NCBI GenBank assembly: GCA_020725555.1
Contig: DYEU01000032.1
Location: 408,949-472,948 of the forward strand
Length of the DNA: 64,000 bases
Source of the DNA: Desulfatibacillum sp.
GTDB lineage: Bacteria > Desulfobacterota > Desulfobacteria > Desulfobacterales > SpSt-501
Direction: 5' to 3'
Below the pieces are notes generated by a model. That model searched no databases. It saw only the letters and a list, made by a program, of their open reading frames with translations, and was not told where the DNA came from. Shown here one piece after another: positions 1 to 9,130 of this stretch. Numbering within the stretch: the first letter of the stretch is position 1; every line of letters starts with the position of its first letter. The position numbers and the translations under genes were made by a program.

Positions 1-55
1 CTGCCCCGACTTCGCCATCGATGTGCGGGAAAAGTCCGCCGAGGGGAGGTCCTGA
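1..55 (+). CDS. C-terminus of probable 4Fe-4S ferredoxin (delta) subunit of 2-oxoacid:ferredoxin oxidoreductase (partial)
   Basis: Frame 2 reads ...CPDFAIDVREKSAEGRS* and ends just before the alpha subunit; CPDFAI is typical of the second cluster of KorD-like ferredoxins. Confidence 0.55.
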   Translation, partial: CPDFAIDVREKSAEGRS

Positions 56-56
56 T

Positions 57-1232
57 ATGAAACGCTTTCTGGAAACGGGCAATTTCGCCATCACCGAGGG
101 TGCCATCCTGGCCGGGTGCCGTTTTTTCTGCGGCTACCCCATCACCCCCGCCACGGAGCTGGCCGAAGCCATGAGCCTGCGGTTGCCCCAGGTCGGGGGC
201 GTTTACCTGCAGGCCGAGGACGAGTGCGCGGCCATGCATCTGTGCATCGGGGCCTCGCTGGGCGGCATGAAATCGATGACGGCCACCTCCGGGCCCGGCT
301 TTATCCTCTATGCCGACCCCTACGGCTGGGCCCTGGGCTGCGAGACGCCGATGGTGGTCTTGAACTCGGGCCGCGTCGGCCCGGTGTCCGGGATCACCGG
401 GGCGCCGGGACAGGGCGAGTTCTACCTCACCCGCTACCCCACCCAGGGCGGCAACTTCGAGACGGTCGTTCTCGCCCCCAACTCGGCCCAGGAAAGCATG
501 AAGGTCGTGGTCGACGCCTTCTATCTCTCCGAGCGCCTGCGAATGCCGATCACCGTGCTCGCCGACCAGCTGATCACCGACGGCATGGAGGACATCTCCG
601 TTCCGGAGACCGAGGAAGAGATGAAGGAGATGGGCTTCCGCGTTTGGCCGCGGAGCTACCACCGCGGCCCGGATTTCTATCCGGCGACCGACGCCCTGGA
701 CATCCCGCCGGTGCAGATGGGCCACAACACGGGGGCGCTCTGCTCGGACTGGACCCCCACCGAGGAAGGCTACGACATCGAGGAGGTCGAAGCCCACCAC
801 AAGCACGCCTACCGCCTGATCTACAAGGTCCGCAACAACCGCCACCTGTTCAGCGACATGCACGAGAAGCGGCATATGGGCGACGACCCGGATCTCGTGG
901 TGGTCTCCTTCGGCACCCCCTCCCGCGTCGTCAACACCGCGGTCGACCGCGCCCGCGCCGAAGGCCTCAAGGTCGGCGCCCTGAGGCTGATCAACCTCTG
1001 GCCTTTCCCCGACGAGCTCTTCCGGCGGCGCACGACCTACCTCGTGGTCGAACTCAACTGGGACGGGCAGCTGGTCCGGGAAGTCCAGCGGGCGGCCGCC
1101 GAGGGGTCCAAGGTCCACTTCCTGGGCGTCTGCGGGGACCTGCCGACCATCCCCGACCTGATGGAGACCTTTACCAAACTGCTCAAGAACCAGCCCCTTT
1201 CCCGCAAGGGCTGGGAGTTGGAGGCATGGTGA
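57..1232 (+). CDS. korA: 2-oxoacid:ferredoxin oxidoreductase alpha subunit
   Basis: MKRFLETGNFAITEGAILAGCRFFCGYPITPATELAE; GYPITPATE motif; SD gggagg upstream. Confidence 0.9.
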   Translation: MKRFLETGNFAITEGAILAGCRFFCGYPITPATELAEAMSLRLPQVGGVYLQAEDECAAMHLCIGASLGGMKSMTATSGPGFILYADPYGWALGCETPMVVLNSGRVGPVSGITGAPGQGEFYLTRYPTQGGNFETVVLAPNSAQESMKVVVDAFYLSERLRMPITVLADQLITDGMEDISVPETEEEMKEMGFRVWPRSYHRGPDFYPATDALDIPPVQMGHNTGALCSDWTPTEEGYDIEEVEAHHKHAYRLIYKVRNNRHLFSDMHEKRHMGDDPDLVVVSFGTPSRVVNTAVDRARAEGLKVGALRLINLWPFPDELFRRRTTYLVVELNWDGQLVREVQRAAAEGSKVHFLGVCGDLPTIPDLMETFTKLLKNQPLSRKGWELEAW

Positions 1233-2080
1233 TGGCATACGCATCCTCGGTTCTCGTCGACAAGTATCTGCGCACCCGGAAGATCCCCTCCACGGCCTGT
1301 TCCGGATGCGGGCTGGGCATGAATCACAAGATCATCGTCCAGGCCATCGCCGAGCTGGGCCTGGAGACCCAGGACATCATCTGGGGGACCTCGATCGGCT
1401 GCGCCGGAAGGCAGACCTTCGGCACCTGGAAGGGCGACGGCTTCGCCGGCACCCACGGCCGCGTCTACGCCATCGCCCGGGGGCTGCGGGTGACCCTGCC
1501 GCCGGAGAAGAAGCTCATCCTGACCGTGGGCGACGGCGACGCCTTCGGCATCGGGCTGCTGCACCTCATCCATTGCGCGCGCTCGAACGCCTCCATGACC
1601 GTCGTCGTCAACGACAACCTGGGCTACCAGTCGACCGGCGGCCAGTTCGGGTTCACCACCCCCCAGGGGGCGAAAACCGACTCCAGCCCCTACGGCATGT
1701 TCGAGCACAACCTGATGTCCGAGGGGATGGATGTGCTCGACATCCTCAAGGCGGCCGGGGCGACCTTCCTGGCGCGCCACGTGGCCATGGAAGGGCAGGC
1801 GGTCGTCGAAACGATGAAAAAGGCGATATCCAACCCGGGCTTTTCGCTCGTCCACATGCCCTACCCCTGCCCGACGAACTTCGCCGCGCGCCACCTCGGC
1901 TCCCGGGTGCAGGTTAACATCTACAACTGGATCAAGGATCATGCCGCGCCCATGGGGCAGGAGAAGCCGGACACCATCTGGCGCACCGGCATCTACCACG
2001 ACGCCCGCGGGGCGAGGCCCGAATTTTCCGAGCACGTCTGGGAAGCGGTCAACCGCATCAGGAGGACGGGAAGACTATGA
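1226..2080 (+). CDS. korB: 2-oxoacid:ferredoxin oxidoreductase beta subunit (TPP-binding)
   Basis: CSGCGLGMNHKI..., GDGDAFGIG TPP motif; overlaps alpha stop. Confidence 0.9.
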   Translation: MVMAYASSVLVDKYLRTRKIPSTACSGCGLGMNHKIIVQAIAELGLETQDIIWGTSIGCAGRQTFGTWKGDGFAGTHGRVYAIARGLRVTLPPEKKLILTVGDGDAFGIGLLHLIHCARSNASMTVVVNDNLGYQSTGGQFGFTTPQGAKTDSSPYGMFEHNLMSEGMDVLDILKAAGATFLARHVAMEGQAVVETMKKAISNPGFSLVHMPYPCPTNFAARHLGSRVQVNIYNWIKDHAAPMGQEKPDTIWRTGIYHDARGARPEFSEHVWEAVNRIRRTGRL

Positions 2081-2613
2081 AAGATCGAACCGAAATCGTC
2101 GCCAGCGGCTTCGGCGGGCAGGGGGTGGTCCGTCTCGGCCAGACCCTCGGTGAGGCGGCCGTCAAGCAGGGGCTGCGGGTCACCATGCTCAAAAGCCATG
2201 GAACCGAGATGCGCGGGGGATACGTCCGCAGCCAGGTCGTGCTCTCCCAAAAGCCGATCGACTCGCCGATGTGCGAGAACCCGGACGTTTTTCTCGCCCT
2301 GTCGGCCGCGGCCTACAAACGCTTCAAGGACACCGTCCCCCCCGAGGGGCTGATCCTCTACGACCCCGCCTTCGTGGCAGAGGTGGACACCGGCCTGAAA
2401 TGCCGGCAGAAGCCGCTTCCGGCGAAGGATCTCGCGGTCAAGCACTTCAAGCGCCCTCTCTTTGCGAACGCGATCGCGCTGGGGGCGTTGTCCCGGCTGC
2501 TCGAGGGCCGCCTCGACAAAGACAAGGTGCTCGAGAGCTTTCTCGAGGTCATCCCGAAGTACAAGGAGGAAAACCGGGCGGCATTCGAGCTGGGCTACCG
2601 GCAGGTCGAGTGA
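2077..2613 (+). CDS. korC: 2-oxoacid:ferredoxin oxidoreductase gamma subunit
   Basis: IVASGFGGQGVVRLGQTLGEAAV...GTEMRGG typical gamma subunit; ATGA overlap. Confidence 0.9.
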   Translation: MKDRTEIVASGFGGQGVVRLGQTLGEAAVKQGLRVTMLKSHGTEMRGGYVRSQVVLSQKPIDSPMCENPDVFLALSAAAYKRFKDTVPPEGLILYDPAFVAEVDTGLKCRQKPLPAKDLAVKHFKRPLFANAIALGALSRLLEGRLDKDKVLESFLEVIPKYKEENRAAFELGYRQVE

Positions 2614-2726
2614 GGATCCGGAGAGCCGGCGCCCCTCGCGGGGTGCCGGCTCCGCCGTTTTTGGAGGCCGAGCGCACGAAAGCGGTCGGCCGGGCGAACC
2701 CCTTCGCTGCGGAGGAGAGCGCAGGA

Positions 2727-4448
2727 ATGCAAAGCAAGCTGATGAGCACCCGCGATGCCGTCGCCCGCTTCATCCGGCCCGGCATGCATGTCGGTTTCGG
2801 CGGATTTTCCCTCTGTCGAAACGCGATGAGCGTTTCGCACGAGATCATCCGTCAGGGGATCGGCGACCTGCATGTCTCAAGCGTCAACCCGGCCTACGCG
2901 GTGGACATCCTGATCGGCGCGGGGCTGGTCCGTGCGGTCGAGTCGGGATGCCTCAACATGGAGCGCCTGGGGCTGCCGCGGAACTTCTGCCGCGCGGTGG
3001 AGGACGGCACCCTCAAGTCCGAGGACTACGAGCACCTGGGGATGACCCTGCGCTATCTCGCGGGCGCCCTCGGGCTCACCTTCATCCCGACCAAGGTGGA
3101 ACTCGGCTCGGACATCATCGCCCACCAGGTCCTCGAGGGAAAGAAGCTGGAAATCGCCCCCTGCCCGTTCACCGGGGAACGCTACGTCGTGTTGCCGGCC
3201 TGCACGCCGGAGGTGGCCGTCATTTTCGTCACCCGGGCCGACGAGACCGGAAACGCGCAGATCGAAGGGACCGCCTTCGCCGACGAGTACATCGCCAAGG
3301 CCTCCCGCCGCATCCTCGTGGTCGCCGAGGAGATCGTCTCGACCGAGGACATCCGCAGCCGGCCTCAGGAGACGGTGATCCCCTCCTACCGGGTCGATGC
3401 GGTGATCCACGAGCCCTGGGGGGCGCACCCCACCTCCTCGCCGGGACATTACGACTACGACTACGAGGCACTGCAGGAATACCAGCACGCCGCCCGCGAC
3501 CCGGAGGCGTTCCGGGGCTACATCCGGCGCTACGTGCTGGAGACGAAGGACTTCAAGGAATACCTCGATCGGGCGCTCACCCCCTCGCGCATGCAGCGGC
3601 TGCGCAACGACCCGCGCCTGGGGTACTCGGCCGAGATCGCCGAGGTGGTCACCTGCGGCGGCTTCACGGGGGACCTGCCCGACGAGTGCACGCGCAACGA
3701 GATGATGATCGCCGCGGCCTCCCGCGAAATCCGCGACGGCGAGGTGGCGATCGTCGGCACGGGGCTGCCGATGGCGGCGACGACGCTCGCCATGCACACC
3801 CACGCCCCGAACCTGAATTACATCGTCGAGACCGGGATCGGCCAGCTCATGCCGATGCACGCCTCGCTCTCCGTCGCCGACACCCGGCTCCTCGGGGCGG
3901 CGCGGCCCGCCTTCGTGCGCAATATCCTCGAGGCCCTGGGCTTCCTCGTCCAGCGCGGGCTGGCCGACCTGGGCTTTCTCGGGGGGGCGCAAATCGACAT
4001 GTACGGGAACCTGAACGCCACCTGCATCGGCGATTACCACCGGCCGAAGAAGCGCTTTCCCGGAAGCGGCGGCGCCAACCCGATCGCCTCGAGCGCCAAG
4101 CGCGTGCTCATCATCATCCGCCACGAGAAACGCCGCTTCCTCGAACGCGTGGAATACATCACGAGCCCCGGCCACCTGAGCGGCGGCGACTCGCGGCAGA
4201 AAGCCGGGCTGCGGGGCGGGGGGCCGGATCGGGTGATCACGGACCTCGGGGTGATGGACTTCGAGCCCGAGACCAAGCGCATGCGCGTCATCTCGCTGCA
4301 CCCGGGCGTCACCCGCGAAAAGATCCAGGAGGCGACCGGCTTTCCGCTCCTGTTTGCCCCCGAAATCGCCACCACGCCGCTGCCCACGGCCGAGGAGCTG
4401 TCGATCCTGCGCACCAAGGTGGGCCGGGTGTATCTGGGGGCGGAGTGA
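2727..4448 (+). CDS. CoA-transferase, alpha and beta halves fused in one polypeptide (glutaconate CoA-transferase-like)
   Basis: N-half GctA-like (AVARFIRPGMHVGFGGFSLCRN...), C-half GctB-like (REIRDGEVAIVGTGLPMAA...GGAQIDMYGNLNAT). Confidence 0.85.
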   Translation: MQSKLMSTRDAVARFIRPGMHVGFGGFSLCRNAMSVSHEIIRQGIGDLHVSSVNPAYAVDILIGAGLVRAVESGCLNMERLGLPRNFCRAVEDGTLKSEDYEHLGMTLRYLAGALGLTFIPTKVELGSDIIAHQVLEGKKLEIAPCPFTGERYVVLPACTPEVAVIFVTRADETGNAQIEGTAFADEYIAKASRRILVVAEEIVSTEDIRSRPQETVIPSYRVDAVIHEPWGAHPTSSPGHYDYDYEALQEYQHAARDPEAFRGYIRRYVLETKDFKEYLDRALTPSRMQRLRNDPRLGYSAEIAEVVTCGGFTGDLPDECTRNEMMIAAASREIRDGEVAIVGTGLPMAATTLAMHTHAPNLNYIVETGIGQLMPMHASLSVADTRLLGAARPAFVRNILEALGFLVQRGLADLGFLGGAQIDMYGNLNATCIGDYHRPKKRFPGSGGANPIASSAKRVLIIIRHEKRRFLERVEYITSPGHLSGGDSRQKAGLRGGGPDRVITDLGVMDFEPETKRMRVISLHPGVTREKIQEATGFPLLFAPEIATTPLPTAEELSILRTKVGRVYLGAE

Positions 4449-4527
4449 GGGCCGCCGGAAAAAGAGAACCGCAACGGCCCCGTCGGGCCGAGCCCAAACC
4501 GCAACCTTGCGACACAAGGAGGCTCCC

Positions 4528-5493
4528 ATGAAGCAACGCTTGCTGCTCTGCGCTTTCCTTTGTTTCCTGGTGCTCTTCGGCGGCTATGCCGGCGCGCTCG
4601 CGCAGGAGAAATACCCCTCGCGGCCCATCGACTTCATCTGCACCTGGGGGGTGGGCGGCGGGTCCGACCAGATGGTCCGCACGCTCGCCAAGCTGACCGA
4701 GCCCATCCTCGGCGTTCCGCTGCCGGTCTCCAACAAGCCGGGGGCCTCGGGGAACTCGGGGACCACGGATCTTCTGGCCGCCAAGGAGGACGGCTACACG
4801 ATCGCCAACTACATCGCCGACACGCTCGCGACCGTCGCCGCCGGGCAAACCCGGTACAAGTCCGAGGACATCGAGTGGATCGTCCGCACCCAGAACATGC
4901 CTTCCTTCCTCTTCGTGAAGACCGACGGCCCCTTCGCCGACATCCACGCCCTGCTCAAGGCCGTCAAGGAAAACCCCAACAAGATCAAAATGGCCGGCCT
5001 GGGTTTCGGGACGATCGACGACATCACCCTGCGTTACCTCGCCAGCAAGGGCTACAAAATGACCCTCGTGCCCAACCCCAACCCGGGCGAGCGCTACGCC
5101 TCGGTTTTGGGCGGGCACAACGAGGTGCTCTACGAGCAGGCGGGGGACATCCGCCAATATCTGGAGGCCAAGCAGCTCAAGCCGGTCATCGTCTTCGCCG
5201 AGAAGCGCTTTCCGGCATTCCCGGAGGTTCCCTGTTCCAAGGAGCTCGGCTTCGAGATCTTCATGCCGCAGTTCCGCTGCGTCATCGCCAAGAAAGGCGT
5301 CCCCGCCGACCGGGTCAAGATCCTCTCCGACGCCTTCGTCAAGGCCATGCAGACGCCCGAGTGGAAGAAGTTCAACCAGGAGCAGTACGCCGATGAGGCC
5401 TCCACGCTGGCCGGCCCCGAGTTCGGCCGGTGGGTGGACGGCGAGCTGAAGACCATGCAGCGGCTGATGAAGGAGTTCGGCATCCTCAAGTAG
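4528..5493 (+). CDS. tctC: Tripartite tricarboxylate transporter substrate-binding protein (TctC/Bug family)
   Basis: Signal peptide, YPSRPIDFICTWGVGGGSDQMVR, KPGASGNSGTTDL. Confidence 0.88.
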   Translation: MKQRLLLCAFLCFLVLFGGYAGALAQEKYPSRPIDFICTWGVGGGSDQMVRTLAKLTEPILGVPLPVSNKPGASGNSGTTDLLAAKEDGYTIANYIADTLATVAAGQTRYKSEDIEWIVRTQNMPSFLFVKTDGPFADIHALLKAVKENPNKIKMAGLGFGTIDDITLRYLASKGYKMTLVPNPNPGERYASVLGGHNEVLYEQAGDIRQYLEAKQLKPVIVFAEKRFPAFPEVPCSKELGFEIFMPQFRCVIAKKGVPADRVKILSDAFVKAMQTPEWKKFNQEQYADEASTLAGPEFGRWVDGELKTMQRLMKEFGILK

Positions 5494-5513
5494 CCGGGGC
5501 TTCGGAGGGGATC

Positions 5514-6047
5514 ATGGATACGTCGAGCGACCGGGCGGGGGCGCGTTGGGCGACCCTGCTGAAAGGGCCGGTGGCGGTCCTTCTCTTCGGCGCCGCGGTC
5601 TACCTGTACGCCGACCGCAGCATCGACCTTCCCCCGCCCGGCCAGCTGGGCGGGGCCTTCTGGCCCAAATTGTGCGCCGTGGGGATGGCCGTCGCCGGCG
5701 TGCTCAAGGCGTGGGAAGCGATCCGCGCCCGGGGGCGGCCCCCGGAAGAGGGGGCCGCCTGCAAAGACATGGACAACCGCAAGCTCTTCCTGATGATTCT
5801 GCTCATCGTGCTTGTGGTGCCGGCGATCGCCATGTTGGGCTTCCCGCTTGCCACCGCACTGTTCATCGGGATCTTTCTCCGCCTCGCGGGCGCCCGGGGG
5901 CGCCTCATGCTGCCGCTGGTCTCGCTGGGGGGGACGGTGTTCCTCCTCTATCTCTTCGTCAAGATCGTCTATCTCCCCCTGCCGAAGGGGGAATGGTTTT
6001 TCGAGGATTTGACCCTCACGCTTTACCGCGCGCTCTTCATTCTGTGA
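5514..6047 (+). CDS. tctB: Tripartite tricarboxylate transporter small membrane subunit TctB
   Basis: About 177 aa hydrophobic protein between TctC and TctA. Confidence 0.8.
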   Translation: MDTSSDRAGARWATLLKGPVAVLLFGAAVYLYADRSIDLPPPGQLGGAFWPKLCAVGMAVAGVLKAWEAIRARGRPPEEGAACKDMDNRKLFLMILLIVLVVPAIAMLGFPLATALFIGIFLRLAGARGRLMLPLVSLGGTVFLLYLFVKIVYLPLPKGEWFFEDLTLTLYRALFIL

Positions 6048-6065
6048 GGCAAGGGGAGGCGCCCC

Positions 6066-7589
6066 ATGAATGGCTTGGAACTGTTTTGGGTCGGTCTGGC
6101 GAACGCGTTTTCCCCGTTGAATTTCCTGATGATGCTCACGGGCCTGGTGATCGGCGTGCTGGCGGGGGCGCTGCCGGGGATCACGATGCTGAACGCCATC
6201 GTGCTCGTCCTCCCCTTCACCTACTCCATGGACATCGTTCCTTCCCTGCTCCTGATGACGGCCGTCTACGGCGGGGGCATTTTCGGCGGCTCGATCACGG
6301 GCATCCTCTTCAACATCCCGGGGGACCCGATGAACGTGCCGGCGACCTGGGAAGGCTACGCCCTGCACCGCAAGGGCCACGTGGCCAAGGCGCTCGGCGT
6401 CGCCATCATGGCCTCCGCCCTGGGGGGGTTTTTGAGCTGCCTCGTGATGACCCTGGTCTCCCCTCCCTTCGCCCGGGTGGCGCTCTCCTTTTCGGCGACC
6501 GAGTATTTCGCGGTCGTCTTTCTCGGTCTCGTCAGCGTGGTCGTCATCAACACCCGCTCCGTCGCCTCCTCGCTGGTGTGCCTCTTTCTGGGGATGCTGC
6601 TCGGCACGATCGGCATCGACGACACCTTCGGCTCGGCGAGGTTCACCTTCAATTCCCGGCTGCTCGAGACCGGGATCAACTTCACCATCGTGCTGATCGG
6701 GCTCTTTGCGATCGGGGAAGTGCTCGAGCAGCTTTGCGAACGCGACAAGATTCCCGACCAGGGGCTCAAGGAGCGGCCGAAGGTTTCGCTCATGACGCCG
6801 CGGGAAGTCTGGGCCTTCAAAGGCCCCCTGCTGCGGGGTTTCGGCAGCGGCACGATGATCGGGATGATTCCCGGCGCGGGCGCGACCGTCGCTTCCTTCG
6901 TGAGCTACGGGATCGAGCGCCAGGTGAGCCGCAAACCGGAAGAGTTCGGCAAAGGCTCCTGGGACGGGTTGAATGCGACCAGCTCGGCCATCAACGCCTC
7001 CACCGGCGGGGCGATGATTCCGCTCTTGACCCTGGGGATCCCGGGGAGCGGGGCGACGGCCGTGATGATGGGCGCTTTTCTCATGCACGGGATCCAGCCC
7101 GGGCCGCTCCTCTTCGACAAGGCGCCCGAGTCGGTCTACACCATTTTCGCCGGCATGCTCCTCTGCAACCTCATCATGATCTTCGCCGGCTGGGTCTGCT
7201 CCAAATTTTTCTCGGAACTGATGCGCGTGCCGGAAACCATCATGGGCGCGTTCATCATCGTCTTCTGCTTCGTCGGCGCCTATGCCTTGCGAAACGACAC
7301 CTCGGACCTCTGGTACATGGCCTTTTTCGGGGTCCTGGGCTACTTCATGCGGCGCTACCGTCTGCCCATCCCCCCCCTCGTCCTGGGCATCATTCTGGGG
7401 CCGCTTGCGGAGCGCTATTTCCTGACGGCGATGATCGCCTCGAACAACGACGTGAGCGTCTTTTTCACCCGCCCGGTGAGCGCGGGGATCCTTCTGGTCT
7501 CGATCGGCATGCTCTTCTGGCCGCTCCTGCAGGCGAGGATGAACCGCCGCAAAGCCGCCGCGCAGGCGGCGGCCGTCGCCGGCTCATGA
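6066..7589 (+). CDS. tctA: Tripartite tricarboxylate transporter large permease TctA
   Basis: GALPGITMLNAIVLVLPFTYSM, GMIPGAGATVASF, typical TctA length. Confidence 0.93.
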   Translation: MNGLELFWVGLANAFSPLNFLMMLTGLVIGVLAGALPGITMLNAIVLVLPFTYSMDIVPSLLLMTAVYGGGIFGGSITGILFNIPGDPMNVPATWEGYALHRKGHVAKALGVAIMASALGGFLSCLVMTLVSPPFARVALSFSATEYFAVVFLGLVSVVVINTRSVASSLVCLFLGMLLGTIGIDDTFGSARFTFNSRLLETGINFTIVLIGLFAIGEVLEQLCERDKIPDQGLKERPKVSLMTPREVWAFKGPLLRGFGSGTMIGMIPGAGATVASFVSYGIERQVSRKPEEFGKGSWDGLNATSSAINASTGGAMIPLLTLGIPGSGATAVMMGAFLMHGIQPGPLLFDKAPESVYTIFAGMLLCNLIMIFAGWVCSKFFSELMRVPETIMGAFIIVFCFVGAYALRNDTSDLWYMAFFGVLGYFMRRYRLPIPPLVLGIILGPLAERYFLTAMIASNNDVSVFFTRPVSAGILLVSIGMLFWPLLQARMNRRKAAAQAAAVAGS

Positions 7590-7619
7590 GCAAGGCGGCC
7601 GCCCGCCCCGGGTTTTCCC

Positions 7620-7648
7620 TTGACAGGCCGGCTTCCCTTTGCCATAAG
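7620..7648 (+). promoter_or_regulatory. sigma70-like promoter for argG leader
   Basis: TTGACA (7620-7625)-N17-CATAAG (7643-7648), just downstream of the tctA stop. Confidence 0.6.
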
Positions 7649-7678
7649 GCGGCAGCAGATGCGAGGAAACGAGCGCAG

Positions 7679-7765
7679 ATGAAGACCGGGTTTGAACGAC
7701 GCCTCCGTACCCGTCGCCGTAGCAGCCGGCCGCGGCCGGGTGTTTTCCGCGTCGGACCCGATTGA
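7679..7765 (+). CDS. Arginine-rich leader peptide [28 protein letters not shown] (28 aa, 9 Arg)
   Basis: SD-like gaggaa at 7663-7668; about 24 nt downstream of predicted TSS; Arg codons CGA CGC CGT CGT CGC CGT CGG CGG CGC; upstream of an Arg biosynthesis operon. Confidence 0.65.
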   Translation: MKTGFERRLRTRRRSSRPRPGVFRVGPD

Positions 7766-7820
7766 TCCGACCCCTCGTTTCGACGACGACGAAAACCCCG
7801 GCCCAGGCCGGGGTTTTTTT
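7734..7820 (+). promoter_or_regulatory. Candidate attenuator: antiterminator 7734-7747/7791-7803 versus terminator 7792-7803/7806-7817
   Basis: GGCCGGG(U)GUUUUC pairs with GAAAACCCCGGCC; the same 3' segment forms the terminator stem. Confidence 0.6.
7792..7820 (+). terminator. Intrinsic terminator upstream of argG
   Basis: AAAACCCCGGCC-CA-GGCCGGGGTTTTTTT, strong GC stem plus U7 tract, 35 nt before the argG ATG. Confidence 0.85.
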
Positions 7821-7854
7821 ATGCCCCAAGACACAACGGAGGAGGATTCGGCCG

Positions 7855-9120
7855 ATGGCCCAAGAAACGGTGAAGAAGGTGGTGCTCTCCTACAGCGGGG
7901 GCCTGGACACCTCGGTGATCGTGCCCTGGCTCAAGAACAACTACGGCGGCTGCGAGGTGATCTGCTTCACGGCCGATCTCGGCCAGAACGAGGACCTGAG
8001 CGGGCTCGAGAAGAAGGCCGTCGCCTCCGGGGCGAGCAAGCTCGTCCTGATGGATCTGCGGGAGGAATTCCTGCAGCGCTACGTCTTCCCGACGATGCAG
8101 GCCGGCGCCGTCTACGAGCGCGAATACCTCCTGGGGACCTCCATGGCCCGGCCGCTGATCGCCAAGAAACTGGTCGAGGTGGCCGAGGCCGAGGGCGCCG
8201 ACGCCGTGGCGCACGGCTGCACCGGCAAGGGAAACGACCAGGTGCGCTTCGAGCTCACGGTGATGGCCCTCAACCCCAAGTTGCGGGTGATCGCCCCCTG
8301 GCGCGAGTGGGAGATCCGCAGCCGCGAGGACGCGATCGCCTATGCGAAGAAGCACAACGTGCCCATCGCCCAGACCGAAAAGGACATCTACAGCCGCGAC
8401 AGCAACATTTTTCACCTCTCCCACGAGGGCGGCGTCCTCGAGAACCCCTGGAACGAACCCGAGGAGGCGATGTTCCAGCTCACCGTGAGCCCCGAGAAGG
8501 CCCCCGACCGCCCCGAGGTGATCGAGGTCGACTTCGAACAGGGAACCCCCGTGGCCCTGAACGGCGAGCGGCTCTCCGCCGTCGAGTTGTTCACGCGCCT
8601 CAACGCCCTCGCCGGCCGGCACGGGATCGGCCGGGCCGACATCGTCGAAAACCGCCTGGTCGGCATGAAGAGCCGCGGCGTCTACGAGACCCCGGCGGGG
8701 ACCGTCCTGATGCGCGCCCACCAGGCGCTCGAGAGCATCTGCATGGACAAGTACACCATGCGCTACAAGGACGCCGTCGCCGTGCGCTACGCCGAGCTCG
8801 TCTACAACGGGCTCTGGTTCTGCCGCCTGCGCGAGGCGCTCGATGCCTTCGTGCTCGTCACCCAGCAGAACATCACGGGCACCGTGCGGCTGAAACTCTA
8901 CAAGGGCAACGTCATCGTCTCCGGCCGCAAGAGCCCTTTCAGCCTCTACCGCGAAGACTACGCCTCCTTCGGCGAGGAGGACGTCTACAACCAGAAGGAC
9001 GCCCACGGCTTCATCCAGCTCTTCGGGCTGCCGCTCAAGGTGGAGGCGCTGCTCGCGATCGAGGGCGGCGGCGAAAGCCGCTACCGCAGGCCCGATTACT
9101 CGCAATTCAAGCGCGATTGA
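7855..9120 (+). CDS. argG: Argininosuccinate synthase
   Basis: [40 protein letters not shown] ggagga. Confidence 0.97.
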   Translation: MAQETVKKVVLSYSGGLDTSVIVPWLKNNYGGCEVICFTADLGQNEDLSGLEKKAVASGASKLVLMDLREEFLQRYVFPTMQAGAVYEREYLLGTSMARPLIAKKLVEVAEAEGADAVAHGCTGKGNDQVRFELTVMALNPKLRVIAPWREWEIRSREDAIAYAKKHNVPIAQTEKDIYSRDSNIFHLSHEGGVLENPWNEPEEAMFQLTVSPEKAPDRPEVIEVDFEQGTPVALNGERLSAVELFTRLNALAGRHGIGRADIVENRLVGMKSRGVYETPAGTVLMRAHQALESICMDKYTMRYKDAVAVRYAELVYNGLWFCRLREALDAFVLVTQQNITGTVRLKLYKGNVIVSGRKSPFSLYREDYASFGEEDVYNQKDAHGFIQLFGLPLKVEALLAIEGGGESRYRRPDYSQFKRD

Positions 9121-9130
9121 GGAGGCCGTA

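Noticed and set aside
2877-4529. 550-aa minus ORF opposite the CoA-transferase
   Set aside because: Antisense shadow of a certain gene; no domain recognisable
5546-7765. 739-aa + ORF running through tctB/tctA in another frame and ending in the leader peptide
   Set aside because: Only its last 28 codons (from 7679) have an SD and promoter context; the rest is an out-of-frame shadow
7792-7820. Simple tctA terminator as the explanation for the hairpin
   Set aside because: It lies 200 nt past tctA and downstream of a separate promoter and an Arg-rich ORF, with a competing antiterminator; attenuation explains more of the data, though it could also terminate tct readthrough
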